Counted from the stretch's first letter, positions 35,161 through 43,756 are shown. The stretch: 64,000 bases of DNA from Erythrobacter rubeus (GCF_014705715.1 NZ_JACXLC010000001.1:1408457-1472456), one strand, 5' to 3'. Notes: generated from the sequence alone by a model not told the origin. Numbers and translations: made by a program.

Positions 35161-35745
35161 ATGAAAGCTAGCGTGATCTCGAAAACGACACTTCGAAAAA
35201 ATTTGCGAAAGATGCGGCGCGAACATGTGGCGGCGCAGCCTGATGCTATTCGCGCGCTGCTGTTTCACAGGCCGCCTGCGCCGCTGCTCGCGAAAATTGG
35301 CGATGATGCGGTGATTGGTCTCTATTCAGCCAATGCCGATGAGGCCCCCGCAGGTGGGTATGCGAAGTTCTTTCATGAGCGAGGGCACGCAATCGCCCTG
35401 CCCGCCTTCACGGATCAACGCGCCACGATGACATTCCGCGAGCACACCGATCCCTTTGGCGAAGGCGATCTCGAAGCCGGACCGTTCGATATTGCGCAGC
35501 CGCGCCCCGATGCGCGCGAAGTCTTGCCCGATGTGTTGTTTGTTCCGCTGATCGGTTTCACCGCTTCGGGCGAACGGCTTGGTCAGGGCGGCGGCCATTA
35601 CGATCGCTGGCTCGCGGAACATCCCGGCCGGATCGCGATTGGTCTCGCGTGGGACGCGCAGCTTTGCGATGCCCTGCCTACCGAACCGCACGATATCGCG
35701 CTCGACGCGGTGATAACGCCAACCAGGATGTACGGGATCAGCTGA
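35161..35745 (+). CDS. fau: 5-formyltetrahydrofolate cyclo-ligase
   Basis: The enzyme converts 5-formyl-THF to 5,10-methenyl-THF using ATP. The 194-residue protein has the family motifs KTTLRKNLRKMRREHVAAQ at the N-terminus, VIGLYSANADEAP, and the signature LLPDVLFVPLIGFTASGERLGQGGGHYDRWLAEHPG (here beginning VLPDV), where GxGGGxYDR contacts substrate and ATP. The ATG at 35161 follows the 6S RNA; the frame is open further upstream but runs over the 6S gene. Confidence 0.93.
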   Translation: MKASVISKTTLRKNLRKMRREHVAAQPDAIRALLFHRPPAPLLAKIGDDAVIGLYSANADEAPAGGYAKFFHERGHAIALPAFTDQRATMTFREHTDPFGEGDLEAGPFDIAQPRPDAREVLPDVLFVPLIGFTASGERLGQGGGHYDRWLAEHPGRIAIGLAWDAQLCDALPTEPHDIALDAVITPTRMYGIS

Positions 35746-35990
35746 TGCGAGAAACACCGACATGGCGCATACCGGCGGGGATCATCGGCCTGTTCGTATT
35801 CCTGATCGCCTATGGAGTGATCATAGCCCGCTACGCGCCGGACATTATCGGAGGCTGGCCCGGTTGGGCGCAAACCGTCATCTACCTCGTGCTCGGCCTC
35901 ATCTGGCTACTGCCGCTGCGCCGGTTCCTGATCTGGATGGAAACGGGCCGCTGGTCGCCGCCCGCTGAACCCGGCCCCGACGCAAGCTAA
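35745..35990 (+). CDS. DUF2842 membrane protein
   Basis: An 81-residue protein with two transmembrane helices: IPAGIIGLFVFLIAYGVIIAR and AQTVIYLVLGLIWLLPLRRFLIWM. The motif IIGGWPGWAQ between them and LPLRRFLIWMETGRW at the end identify DUF2842, an alphaproteobacterial family of unknown role. Its ATG shares bases with the fau stop codon (TGATG), so the two are translationally coupled. Its last 4 bases overlap the convergent AHSA1 gene. Confidence 0.9.
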   Translation: MRETPTWRIPAGIIGLFVFLIAYGVIIARYAPDIIGGWPGWAQTVIYLVLGLIWLLPLRRFLIWMETGRWSPPAEPGPDAS

Positions 35991-36514
35991 ACTCGCGCCG
36001 CATATTCTTTCTCAAGCTGACCGTCGCGCGCCCAGAAATCGGACTTGCGCGGGCCGTTCACGACTTCGCAGAGAAGATCGAAATGGCCATGCCATCCCGC
36101 AAGGACGCCGACCAACATATCGCGTCCGGCAAGGCCCGTATGAACGAGGTGCAATTCGGTCTTCCCGCCATCCGTTTCGCGTAGGGTGATGTCCACGGTG
36201 CTTTCGCCCTCACCCTCCGCTTCGAACCAGGTGAAGACCAGACGGTGCGGCGGGCAGTATTCGATGATCCTGCCGCGATGCGTGGCGATTTCTTCGGAGG
36301 CGTACTTTTCCGGCGGGTCTCGGTCCGATAGACGCCGGTGATCGAATTCGAACACGATCTCACCGCCCGCGTGGTCGTCGGTCGAACCGCCGCAAAACCA
36401 CAATTTTCGCTTTTCGCCATCCACAAGGAATTCCCAGACCCGCGCCGGTGCCGCATCGAATATGCGTGTGAATTCGACCTGTGCCGGGCCGGTTTGCCTG
36501 CCGTAATCACTCAT
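35987..36514 (-). CDS. SRPBCC (AHSA1/Aha1-like) family protein
   Basis: A 175-residue START-like domain protein. FTRIFDAAPARVWEFLVDGEKRKLWF is the family start, DITLRETDGGKTELHLVHTGL the middle strand, and GWHGHFDLLCEVVNG the C-terminal helix that closes the ligand cavity. These proteins bind hydrophobic ligands. The gene overlaps the ArsR-type regulator by 8 bases, forming the common ArsR-AHSA1 module in which the regulator autoregulates the pair. The start at 36514 (MSDYGRQ) is the natural one. Confidence 0.9.
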   Translation of the reverse strand: MSDYGRQTGPAQVEFTRIFDAAPARVWEFLVDGEKRKLWFCGGSTDDHAGGEIVFEFDHRRLSDRDPPEKYASEEIATHRGRIIEYCPPHRLVFTWFEAEGEGESTVDITLRETDGGKTELHLVHTGLAGRDMLVGVLAGWHGHFDLLCEVVNGPRKSDFWARDGQLEKEYAARV

Positions 36515-36839
36515 CGTCCTGCTCCCTGATGGCCGCATCCAGCGCATCGAGCCGGTCATTCCAGAATGCGCTGTATTTCTGGGTCCAGTCGCGCGCGGCA
36601 AGGAGAGCTTCGGGTCGCAGCCTGCAAACCCGCTCCCGCCCGCGCTTCTCCCGCGTCAGCAACCCTGCCTGTTCGAGCACACCGATATGCTTGGATGCTC
36701 CCGCCAGCGTCATGTCGAGCGGCTCGGCCAGATCGCCGATCGTGCGTTCACCGCGGCTCAGCTCCTGGATCATCCGCAGCCGCGTGGGCTCTCCGAGAGC
36801 GCGAAAGACCGTGTCGATGCTCGCGTTACTATCAACCAT
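36507..36839 (-). CDS. ArsR/SmtB-type winged-helix regulator
   Basis: A 110-residue regulator starting at the ATG at 36839. Its winged helix reads VFRALGEPTRLRMIQELSRGERTIGDLAEPLDMTLAGASKHIGVLEQAGLLTREKRGRERVCRL. The metal-binding ELCVCDL motif of true metalloregulators is absent (ERTIGDLAEPL), so it probably responds to something other than arsenite-type metals, as do most ArsR-AHSA1 pairs. Twin palindromes lie over and 40 bases upstream of its start. The start codon lies inside the first one, and no clear ribosome site is visible. Confidence 0.9.
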   Translation of the reverse strand: MVDSNASIDTVFRALGEPTRLRMIQELSRGERTIGDLAEPLDMTLAGASKHIGVLEQAGLLTREKRGRERVCRLRPEALLAARDWTQKYSAFWNDRLDALDAAIREQDDE

Positions 36840-36847
36840 ATGGTTTA
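36832..36847. promoter_or_regulatory. ArsR operator copy 1 (overlaps the start codon)
   Basis: TCAACCATATGGTTTA contains the perfect palindrome AACCAT-ATGGTT, which covers the regulator start codon. A near-identical copy lies exactly 40 bases upstream (36872-36887). Paired, helically phased palindromes at an ArsR gene point to autorepression. Confidence 0.65.
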
Positions 36848-36871
36848 GTATTTCAGCGGGACGCGGAAAAG

Positions 36872-36887
36872 TCAACCAGATGGTTTA
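36872..36887. promoter_or_regulatory. ArsR operator copy 2
   Basis: TCAACCAGATGGTTTA differs from copy 1 by one base (G for T at the centre) and lies 40 bases from it, close to four helical turns. The -35/-10 region of the regulator gene would lie between or across the two copies. Confidence 0.62.
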
Positions 36888-36945
36888 CAATAGTGCCAGC
36901 TAGGAACCGGAACGAGGCGATCGGATTTTGAGGAAAATCCCCAAG

Positions 36946-37022
36946 TGGCGCGAGTGACGGGACTTGAACCCGCGACCTTCGGCGTGACAGGCCGACACTC
37001 TAACCAACTGAGCTACACCCGC
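36946..37022 (-). tRNA. tRNA-Asp (anticodon GTC)
   Basis: Read on the minus strand, acceptor arms GCGGGTG and CACTCGC pair with one G-T, followed by discriminator G and encoded CCA. The anticodon loop CTGTCAC gives GTC. The D-loop (GCTCAGTTGGTTAGAG) and T-loop (GGTTCAAGTCC) are standard. 77 nt. Confidence 0.97.
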
Positions 37023-37042
37023 GCAGCCACTTGGGAGCCGCG

Positions 37043-37071
37043 CAAATAGGGCCGCGTGCAAATGCTGTCAA
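37043..37071 (-). promoter_or_regulatory. Promoter of tRNA-Asp
   Basis: On the minus strand, TTGACA (37071-37066) is a perfect -35 and TATTTG (37048-37043) the -10, with 17 bases between. The -10 ends 20 bases before the mature tRNA 5' end. Confidence 0.65.
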
Positions 37072-37121
37072 CGGCCCTCTTCGCGAAAACTCGAACTTTA
37101 TTGTGTCATCGAATTTTGCGC

Positions 37122-38423
37122 TCAATCCGACAGCAGCAGAACCGGAGTTTCGATCAGCTTTTTCATTTCCTGAATGAAGCTTGCCGCGTCGTATCCATCG
37201 ACCACGCGGTGATCGCAGCTGATCGAGATGTTCATTAGCTTGCGCTTCTCGATCCGCTCCTGCCCGTCCGGTCCGGTAACGAACATCGGGCGCTCGATAA
37301 TGCGGTTCGGTCCGATAATGGCGACTTCCGGGCGGTTGATCACCGGGGTCGTTGCAACGCCGCCCAGCGGGCCGAGTGAAGTTACGGTCAGGGTCGATCC
37401 GGACAGCTCATCCGACTTTGCCGATCCATCGCGCGCTGCCTCTGCCAGGCGGGCGATCTCACGCGCAAGCTGCCAGATGTTGCGGCTCTGCGCGTCTTTG
37501 ATGACCGGCACCATCAGGCCGTTATCGGTCTGCGCGGCCATTCCGAGATGCACTGCGCCGTGGCGCGTCACGACATTCGCCTCGTCATCGTAGCGCGCAT
37601 TGATCATCGGATAATCCGGGATCAGCTTGCAGATCGCGGTGACTAGCAATGGCAGCATCGTCAGCTTCGGCTTTTCGCCGCGCGCGCTGTTCAGGTCGGC
37701 GCGCATCCGTTCCATCTCGTTGACATCGCATTCCTCGACATAAGTGAAATGCGGGATGTTGCGCTTCGACGCGCTCATGTTCTGCGCGATCCGCTTGCGC
37801 AGGCCGATGACCTTGATCGCTTCGTCCTCGCGGGTCGCGCCCGCCGGAGCGAACCCTCCGCCCGCATTGTAGGACAGGAACTGGTCGAGATCGCCGTGGC
37901 GCACGCGGCCATCTTCCGCAGCCTTCACATCGGCCAGATTGACCCCGAGTTCGCGGGCGCGTTTGCGCACGGCCGGGCTCGCAAGCACCTTTGCGCTCGG
38001 CGAAGGCTCCGGGGCGGGAGCGACCGGCTGCGGCGGCGCGGGCTCTGGGTCTGCTTCCATCGCATCATCCGCATCGGAGGCGTCGGGATTTTCGACCTCG
38101 ATCCGCGCTTCAACCTCTTCGCTGACCGGAGCGGGCGCCGGTTCGGGAGCGGATTCTTCCTCCACATCGTCGGGCACTTCGCCCTCTACTTCGACGACAA
38201 GCAGCATCGATCCGACTGCGATCACGTCGCCGACTTCACCGGCCACCTCGATAACCTTGCCTTCGACCGGGCTTTCGATGTCGATCGTCGCCTTGTCGGT
38301 CATCACGTCGACCAGATGCTGGTCTTCGCTGACGGTGTCGCCGACCTTGACCTGCCATTCGACGATCTCAGCCTCGGCGACGCCTTCGCCCACGTCGGGC
38401 ATGTTGAATGTGAACTTGGCCAT
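37122..38423 (-). CDS. bkdB: Branched-chain 2-oxo acid dehydrogenase E2 (dihydrolipoyl acyltransferase)
   Basis: The 433-residue E2 core of the complex that converts branched-chain 2-oxo acids to acyl-CoA. A lipoyl domain (1-80) carries Lys44 in VMTDKATIDIES. An acidic, proline-rich linker follows (about 85-140), then the E1/E3-binding domain (LASPAVRKRARELGVNLADVKAAEDGRVRHGDL), then the acyltransferase domain with the catalytic SCDHRVVDGYDAASF at the C-terminus. The single lipoyl domain and bkdA neighbours favour BCKDH over pyruvate dehydrogenase. It starts 4 bases after bkdA2. The E3 gene is not in the window. Confidence 0.93.
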   Translation of the reverse strand: MAKFTFNMPDVGEGVAEAEIVEWQVKVGDTVSEDQHLVDVMTDKATIDIESPVEGKVIEVAGEVGDVIAVGSMLLVVEVEGEVPDDVEEESAPEPAPAPVSEEVEARIEVENPDASDADDAMEADPEPAPPQPVAPAPEPSPSAKVLASPAVRKRARELGVNLADVKAAEDGRVRHGDLDQFLSYNAGGGFAPAGATREDEAIKVIGLRKRIAQNMSASKRNIPHFTYVEECDVNEMERMRADLNSARGEKPKLTMLPLLVTAICKLIPDYPMINARYDDEANVVTRHGAVHLGMAAQTDNGLMVPVIKDAQSRNIWQLAREIARLAEAARDGSAKSDELSGSTLTVTSLGPLGGVATTPVINRPEVAIIGPNRIIERPMFVTGPDGQERIEKRKLMNISISCDHRVVDGYDAASFIQEMKKLIETPVLLLSD

Positions 38424-38427
38424 CGGG

Positions 38428-39489
38428 TCAGTCCTTCAGAATTGTATCGAGTGCTTCGCCGATGCGAACGGGGCCTGGGAAATAGGCCCATTCGAGGCTG
38501 TGCGGATAGGGCGTGTCGAAGCCGGTGACGCGTTCGACCGGTGCTTCGAGATGATAAAAACAGCGTTCGGTGACGAGCGCAGAAAGCTCCGCGCCGAACC
38601 CGCTGGTGCGGGTCGCCTCGTGCACGATCAGGCAGCGGCCGGTCTTCTTGACCGATTCCTCGATTGCCTCGATGTCGAGCGGGACGAGCGTACGCAGGTC
38701 GAGGATTTCGGCATCCACACCCTTCTCGCGGCACACGGCCTCTGCCACGTGGACCATCGTGCCGTAGGTCAGCACCGTGAGCGCTTCGCCTTCGGTGACC
38801 GTGCGCGCCTTGCCGAGCGGGATCTTGTAATACCCCTCCGGCACCGCGGCATCCTTGTGCTTTTTCCACGGCTCGACCGGCTTGTCGTAATAGCCCGAGA
38901 ACGGGCCGTTATAGATGCGCTTCGGTTCGAAGAAGATCACCGGGTCGTTGTCTTCGATGCAGGAAATCAGCAGGCCCTTGGCGTCGTGAGGCGTTGCCGG
39001 GATCACGGTTTTCAGACCGGCGACGTGGGTAAAAATGCTTTCCGGGCTCTGCGAGTGCGTTTGCCCGCCGAAAATCCCTCCGCCAAAGGGCGAGCGGACC
39101 GTCATTGGCGCGATATACTCGGTGGCCGAGCGATAGCGCAGCCGCGCCGCTTCGGAAATCAGCTGGTCGAGGCCCGGATAGATGTAATCGGCGAACTGGA
39201 TCTCCGGCACTGGACGCAGGCCGTATGCGCCCATGCCCACGGCGACACCGATGATGCCGCATTCGCTGATCGGCGTGTCGAACACGCGGGTCTTGCCGTG
39301 CTTTTCCTGAAGACCCGCGGTGCAGCGGAACACGCCGCCGAAATATCCGACATCCTCGCCCATCACGATCACGTCGTCATCACGCTCCAGCATGATGTCG
39401 AGCGCTTCGTTGATCGCCTCGATCATGTTGATCCGGCGTTCTTCGGTCTCGTCTGCCTGCGGTTTGGTTGTTTCGGTTTGAGCGTTCAT
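38428..39489 (-). CDS. bkdA2: Branched-chain 2-oxo acid dehydrogenase E1 beta subunit
   Basis: A 353-residue E1 beta. Family features include INEALDIMLERDDDVIVMGEDVGYFGGVFRCTAGLQEKHG (TPP pyrimidine contact Glu), FDTPISECGIIGVAVGMGAYGLRPVPEIQFADYIYPGLDQLISEAAR, and the C-terminal transketolase_C domain with LRTLVPLDIEAIEESVKKTGR. The ATG at 39489 overlaps the bkdA1 stop (ATGA). It forms the alpha2-beta2 E1 with BkdA1. Confidence 0.94.
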   Translation of the reverse strand: MNAQTETTKPQADETEERRINMIEAINEALDIMLERDDDVIVMGEDVGYFGGVFRCTAGLQEKHGKTRVFDTPISECGIIGVAVGMGAYGLRPVPEIQFADYIYPGLDQLISEAARLRYRSATEYIAPMTVRSPFGGGIFGGQTHSQSPESIFTHVAGLKTVIPATPHDAKGLLISCIEDNDPVIFFEPKRIYNGPFSGYYDKPVEPWKKHKDAAVPEGYYKIPLGKARTVTEGEALTVLTYGTMVHVAEAVCREKGVDAEILDLRTLVPLDIEAIEESVKKTGRCLIVHEATRTSGFGAELSALVTERCFYHLEAPVERVTGFDTPYPHSLEWAYFPGPVRIGEALDTILKD

Positions 39490-40802
39490 TTGCCCGCTCC
39501 ATCCTTGGGGTGCTTGTCCGGCCATTTCGTTTCGCGTTCGCGGGTCGCCTGCGCGGCCTGTTCTTCGAGATGCCAGGGCAGCTCTTCGAACACGTCTTCG
39601 AACATGGTGTGGAAGGGATGGTGGAGGCCGTGACCCAGAATGCCGTTCTTTTCGGCTTCCTTGGTGACCGCTTTCACCTCTTCGGCGCAGCGCTGATCCA
39701 TTGCCGCTTGGCGATCCTCGTCCCACTCGCCGATCGCGATGAGGTGTTTCTTGAGCCGCATGACCGGATCGCCCAACGGCCATTCCTCGCGTTCCTGGGC
39801 GCTCCTGTAACCGGAGGGATCATCCGATGTGGAATGCCCCTCAGCGCGGTAGGTGAAGTATTCGATCAGCGTCGGCCCCTGATTGGCCCTCGCCCGGTTC
39901 GCTGCCCATCTCTGCGCGGCATAGCAAGCAAGCGCATCGTTCCCATCGACCCTCAGGCCGGCAAGGCCATATCCGAGAGCACGCGCGGCAAAAGTCGTAC
40001 GCTCTGACCCTGCAAAACCGGAGAAGCTCGAAATCGCCCACTGGTTGTTTATAACGTTGAGGATAACCGGTGCATTATAAACGGTCGCAAAGGTGCAGGC
40101 GCTGTGGAAATCGCCCTCTGCGGTCGAGCCCTCGCCCACCCATGTCGCGGCGATCCGGCTGTCGCCCTTGATCGCGCTCGCCATCGCCCAGCCAACCGCC
40201 TGAGGTGTCTGCGTGGCGAGGTTGCCCGAGATGCTGAAAAAGCTGTGCTCGCGGCTCGAATACATGATCGGCAGTTGGCGGCCTTTGAGCTTGTCGCCTT
40301 TGTTCGAATAGATCTGGTTGATCATCTCGATCAGGGGATAGCCGCGCGCGATCAGGATGCCCTGCTGGCGATAGCTGGGGAACACCATATCGTCCGAAGC
40401 AAGCGCCATCGAAGCGGCAACGCTGGTCGCCTCTTCGCCGGTACACTTCATATAAAACGACGTCTTGCCCTGCCGCTGACCGCGAAACATGCGTTCATCG
40501 AAAGCCCGGACCATCGCCATGTGGCCGAGCATGGTGCGCAGGGTTTCGGGATCGAGTTTCGGGTCCCACGGACCGTGCGCCTTGTCATCGTCGCCAAGCA
40601 CGCGCACGAGCCCGTAGGCGAGATCCTTCATATCTTCGGGCTTGGCGCTTTCATCGGGGCGCGGCTGGGCACCGGGCTCGCCAATGTCGACATCGTTGAA
40701 ATTCACCGGGTCGCCGGGGCGCGAGCGCGGCTCTGGCACGTGCAGTGCGAGCGCAGGCCGGTTGTCGCCGGATTTGGAGTTCGTATCGGCCGCTTCGGCC
40801 AT
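39486..40802 (-). CDS. bkdA1: Branched-chain 2-oxo acid dehydrogenase E1 alpha subunit
   Basis: A 438-residue E1 alpha. About 70 residues precede the TPP domain, where MVRAFDERMFRGQRQGKTSFYMKCTGEEATSVAASMAL is the family start. GEGSTAEGDFHSACTFATVYNAPVILNVINNQWAIS is the TPP/Mg2+ motif (GDG-like, with NNQ), and YRAEGHSTSDDPSGYRS is the phosphorylation-loop region. The start at 40802 follows GGGAGA. It is the first gene of bkdA1-bkdA2-bkdB. The complex degrades valine, leucine and isoleucine and also primes branched-chain fatty acids. Confidence 0.94.
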   Translation of the reverse strand: MAEAADTNSKSGDNRPALALHVPEPRSRPGDPVNFNDVDIGEPGAQPRPDESAKPEDMKDLAYGLVRVLGDDDKAHGPWDPKLDPETLRTMLGHMAMVRAFDERMFRGQRQGKTSFYMKCTGEEATSVAASMALASDDMVFPSYRQQGILIARGYPLIEMINQIYSNKGDKLKGRQLPIMYSSREHSFFSISGNLATQTPQAVGWAMASAIKGDSRIAATWVGEGSTAEGDFHSACTFATVYNAPVILNVINNQWAISSFSGFAGSERTTFAARALGYGLAGLRVDGNDALACYAAQRWAANRARANQGPTLIEYFTYRAEGHSTSDDPSGYRSAQEREEWPLGDPVMRLKKHLIAIGEWDEDRQAAMDQRCAEEVKAVTKEAEKNGILGHGLHHPFHTMFEDVFEELPWHLEEQAAQATRERETKWPDKHPKDGAGK

Positions 40803-40932
40803 AAGGGTGCTCTCCCATCGAGGGTACGCAGACATTGGCGAAATGCAGCGGCCAAAGACCCGCCGCAGCGCACATTCCAGCGCTAGGGAATAGCGGTTAT
40901 GTCAGGCTTTACCCACCGTCAAGCGGGCCGGA

Positions 40933-41901
40933 TCAAACCGCAACAGGAGCCTTGATCGGCGGCTGCGGCGCGTAATCATGCACCACGAAATCCTCGATTT
41001 TGTAATCGAAAATTGTTTCTGGCTTTCTGGTGATTTCCAAGGTGGGGTTGCCTGATGGCTCGCGCGCAAGCTGTTCGGTGATCAAATGCTCGTGATTGAG
41101 ATAAAGGTGAACATCGCCGCCCATCCATATCAGTTCGCCCGGCTCCAGATCGGTCTGCTGCGCCATCATCCGGGTCAGCAGCGCCGCCGACCAGAGATTG
41201 AACGGCAGGCCGAGCGCGACATCGCAGCTACGCTGATAGAGCATGCAGTTGAGCCGGTTTCCTGCAACGTGGAACTGGTAGGTCTTGTGACAGGGAGGCA
41301 AAGCCATGCGGTCCAGCTCCGCCACGTTCCAACCTTCGATAATGTGGCGGCGGCTGCCCGGATTGTTCCGCAGGCTCTCGATCACCTGCGCGACCTGATT
41401 GATCCCCTCACCGCGCTCGTACAGCCCATCCTTGCGATAGCGATAGGTCGGCCAATCGACCCATTGCTTGCCATAGACCGGGCCAAGGTCGCCCCAGCGC
41501 TTCGCAAAATCTTCGTCATCGGCGATACGCTGCACGAAATCGCCTAGCGCGATATCCTCGCCCGTCTCCTTGACGTAGCGGGCATGCGGCCATTCGTTCC
41601 AGATCTTCACGCCCTGAAGCACCAGCGGGCGAATGTTGGTCTCGCCCGTCAGGAACCACAGCATCTCGCGGGTGGCCGTCTTCCAGTAAACCCGCTTCGT
41701 CGTGAGTAGGGGCATCGCGCCGCCGCCAAGATCGTAGCGCAGCATCGCCCCTGCAATCGAGCGCGTACCGACGCCCGTCCGATCGGCCCGTTCGCTGCCT
41801 GTCTCCCAGATCTGGCGCATCAGATCGAGATATTGCCACTCCGGGTGGCCGGGACCGTGCAGCTTGGAGGGAATCGTATCAGGTGTGTGAAGCGTCGCCA
41901 T
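40933..41901 (-). CDS. thyA: Thymidylate synthase
   Basis: ThyA methylates dUMP to dTMP with 5,10-methylene-THF. The 322-residue protein has RTGVGTRSIAGAMLRYDL, PLLTTKRVYWKTATREMLWFLTGETN, the catalytic ALPPCHKTYQFHV with Cys204, the phosphate-binding RSCDVALGLPFN, and DVHLYLNHEHL at the C-terminal part. It is longer than the 264-residue E. coli enzyme because of an inserted region, as in many bacteria. The start at 41901 is chosen over 41952. Confidence 0.96.
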   Translation of the reverse strand: MATLHTPDTIPSKLHGPGHPEWQYLDLMRQIWETGSERADRTGVGTRSIAGAMLRYDLGGGAMPLLTTKRVYWKTATREMLWFLTGETNIRPLVLQGVKIWNEWPHARYVKETGEDIALGDFVQRIADDEDFAKRWGDLGPVYGKQWVDWPTYRYRKDGLYERGEGINQVAQVIESLRNNPGSRRHIIEGWNVAELDRMALPPCHKTYQFHVAGNRLNCMLYQRSCDVALGLPFNLWSAALLTRMMAQQTDLEPGELIWMGGDVHLYLNHEHLITEQLAREPSGNPTLEITRKPETIFDYKIEDFVVHDYAPQPPIKAPVAV

Positions 41902-41930
41902 GGGCGAAACTATACGCGGCAATTGCCTGC

Positions 41931-41959
41931 TTGCCACCCCGGCCATCCACACTTATAGG
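41931..41959 (+). promoter_or_regulatory. Candidate promoter of tRNA-Pro
   Basis: TTGCCA (41931-41936) and TATAGG (41954-41959) are separated by 17 bases, 44 bases upstream of the mature tRNA-Pro. It partly overlaps the thyA leader on the other strand. Confidence 0.5.
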
Positions 41960-42003
41960 CGCGCCCCTAACTCGCAGAGCCGTCGCGCTCCGCGGTCACG
42001 AGT

Positions 42004-42080
42004 CGGGAAGTAGCTCAGCCTGGTAGAGCACCGTCTTCGGGAGGCGGGGGCCGGAGGTTCGAATCCTCTCTTCCCGACCA
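42004..42080 (+). tRNA. tRNA-Pro (anticodon CGG)
   Basis: Acceptor arms CGGGAAG and CTTCCCG pair over 7 bp, followed by discriminator A and encoded CCA. The anticodon loop TTCGGGA gives CGG, reading CCG. The T-arm has GGTTCGAATCC. 77 nt. Confidence 0.97.
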
Positions 42081-42089
42081 TTCTCGCCT

Positions 42090-42545
42090 TCAGACAATCG
42101 CCTCGGCAACGAAGCCCAGCAGGATCGTCAGGGTGCCCAAGCCCACCGACAGCTGCACGCGCAAGCGCATGAAATCCTTCGCCGCGTAACCGAGCGCGCG
42201 GTCGACCAGCGGCGATGCGAGGATCAGCGCGCCAAGATAGATGAGTGCCGGCCCCGGCCAGTCCCATCCGAAACTCCATGGCAGAAACAATGCGACCGCA
42301 AGCAGGCTGGGCATGACGGCGAGCAGATAGGAGCCTGCCCCGCCCTTTCCGCTGGCGATCGCCTGCCCCCACCAGACGCCACCGAGAAAACTGAAGATCG
42401 CCGCGGCGTAGGCGTACCCGCCCGAAAGCGCAGAAAAACGGTACTCGCTGCCGCTTACGGCGAGCGCAAGGCAAATGATCTGCGGGAGCAATCCGGCATA
42501 TCCCAGCCAGCGCGATGCCGGGGTGAGCGAGGTTTTTCCGTCCAT
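42090..42545 (-). CDS. DUF3429 membrane protein
   Basis: A 151-residue protein with four or five hydrophobic segments. WLGYAGLLPQIICLALAV near the N-terminus and YAAAIFSFLGGVWWGQAIA near 45-65 are the signature of DUF3429, a bacterial inner-membrane family of unknown function. The gene is divergent from the SDR gene and convergent with tRNA-Pro, 9 bases away. Confidence 0.88.
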   Translation of the reverse strand: MDGKTSLTPASRWLGYAGLLPQIICLALAVSGSEYRFSALSGGYAYAAAIFSFLGGVWWGQAIASGKGGAGSYLLAVMPSLLAVALFLPWSFGWDWPGPALIYLGALILASPLVDRALGYAAKDFMRLRVQLSVGLGTLTILLGFVAEAIV

Positions 42546-42622
42546 GCCTGCTCAATCGCGCGGATACCGGCGTGGTTCCCGCGCGCTTGCTCAGCTGCTG
42601 CCTTTAAGGCACGGCTGCTCGC

Positions 42623-43396
42623 ATGGACCTGTTCGATCTCACCGGCCGCGTCGCGGTCATCACTGGCGGCAATGGCGGCCTTGGACTTGGAATGGCGCGG
42701 GGGCTGGTGAAGGCCGGCGCGAATGTCGCGATCTGGGCGCGCAACGAAGAGAAGAATGCGAAGGCGCTGCTGGAACTCCAGTCGATCGGCCGGGCAGAGG
42801 TAAAGACGCTTATCTGCGATGTCGCCGAAGAAACCCAGATCGAAGATGCGATGGGCGCGACCCTCGACACGTTCGGGCGCGTCGATGCGTGCTTTGCCAA
42901 TGCCGGTCGCAGCGGATCGGGCGCCGGTGTCCCGGACATGACCGAGGCAGGCTGGGACGCTGTCATGGCGGTCAATGCGCGCGGCCCCGCCCTCACCTAC
43001 AAGCATGTGACCCGCCACATGATCGAACGCGCGAAAAACGGTGATCCGGGCGGAAAGCTGATCGCGACCAGCTCCGGCCAGTCGATCATGGGCGTCAACC
43101 GAAGTTCCGATTATGCGGCGTCCAAGGCGGCGATCAACGGCCTGACGCGCGGCGCGGCATTCGAACTTGCGCGCCACAAGATCACCGCCAATGCCCTGCT
43201 GTTCGGCTATTACGAAACGGATATCACCGCCGCAGCTGATCCGAAGTTTGCAGCATGGATGGAAAAGCGCATTCCGCTGCGCCGTCCGGGCGATCACGAG
43301 GGGTTGGAAGGTCTGGCAGTGTTCTGGGCATCACCGCATAGCGATTACATCACGGGGCAATGCCTGCCTGTCGATGGCGGGCTCTGCATAAGCTGA
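42623..43396 (+). CDS. Short-chain dehydrogenase/reductase
   Basis: A 257-residue SDR. It has the cofactor motif VITGGNGGLGLGMA near residue 11, CDVAEETQIEDAM (Asp for the adenine), NAGRSGSG, catalytic Ser in TSSGQSIMG, and Tyr-Lys in SDYAASKAAINGLTRGAAFE. The C-terminus ends YITGQCLPVDGGLCIS, as in classical SDRs. No basic residue follows the second strand in a clear NADP pattern; cofactor and substrate are open. Confidence 0.92.
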   Translation: MDLFDLTGRVAVITGGNGGLGLGMARGLVKAGANVAIWARNEEKNAKALLELQSIGRAEVKTLICDVAEETQIEDAMGATLDTFGRVDACFANAGRSGSGAGVPDMTEAGWDAVMAVNARGPALTYKHVTRHMIERAKNGDPGGKLIATSSGQSIMGVNRSSDYAASKAAINGLTRGAAFELARHKITANALLFGYYETDITAAADPKFAAWMEKRIPLRRPGDHEGLEGLAVFWASPHSDYITGQCLPVDGGLCIS

Positions 43397-43535
43397 CCAA
43401 CCCCACGCAAACGCAGAGACAAGCAATTGGTTCCAAAGGTTTTTTCGGAACGATCGAGCACCCACACCCGTTGAGTGAGCAAACGACGACGCGAATTGGC
43501 GTCACATGTCCAATCAAATTTAGGAGCCCCGCTCA

Positions 43536-43718
43536 ATGCTCGAACTTATTGCACTGATCGCCACCATCCTTCTTCCGCCACTCGGCGTTGCACTGAAGAA
43601 GGGTCTTGGAACAGACTTCATCATCAACCTGATCCTGACGCTGCTGTTCTTCATCCCCGGCCTGATCCACGCCGTGTATGTGAACTACATCGCAGGCGGA
43701 ACACGCGCCATCGCGTAA
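43536..43718 (+). CDS. Pmp3/YqaE (UPF0057) small membrane protein
   Basis: A 60-residue proteolipid with two transmembrane helices: LIALIATILLPPLGVALKKG and FIINLILTLLFFIPGLIHAVYV. The PPLGV and GLIHAxYV motifs are diagnostic for the Pmp3 family, linked in yeast, plants and bacteria to membrane potential and to salt or cold stress. AGGAG lies about 11 bases upstream of the ATG. A GC-rich hairpin follows as terminator. Confidence 0.93.
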   Translation: MLELIALIATILLPPLGVALKKGLGTDFIINLILTLLFFIPGLIHAVYVNYIAGGTRAIA

Positions 43719-43756
43719 GCCGACCAACACATTCTCTCGACGATTATCGAGCGGCC

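Noticed and set aside
37939-39633. 564-codon plus-strand frame opposite bkdB/bkdA2
   Set aside because: Low-complexity Ser/Thr/Ala/Gly-rich start and no motif; it runs opposite the E2 linker and E1 beta.
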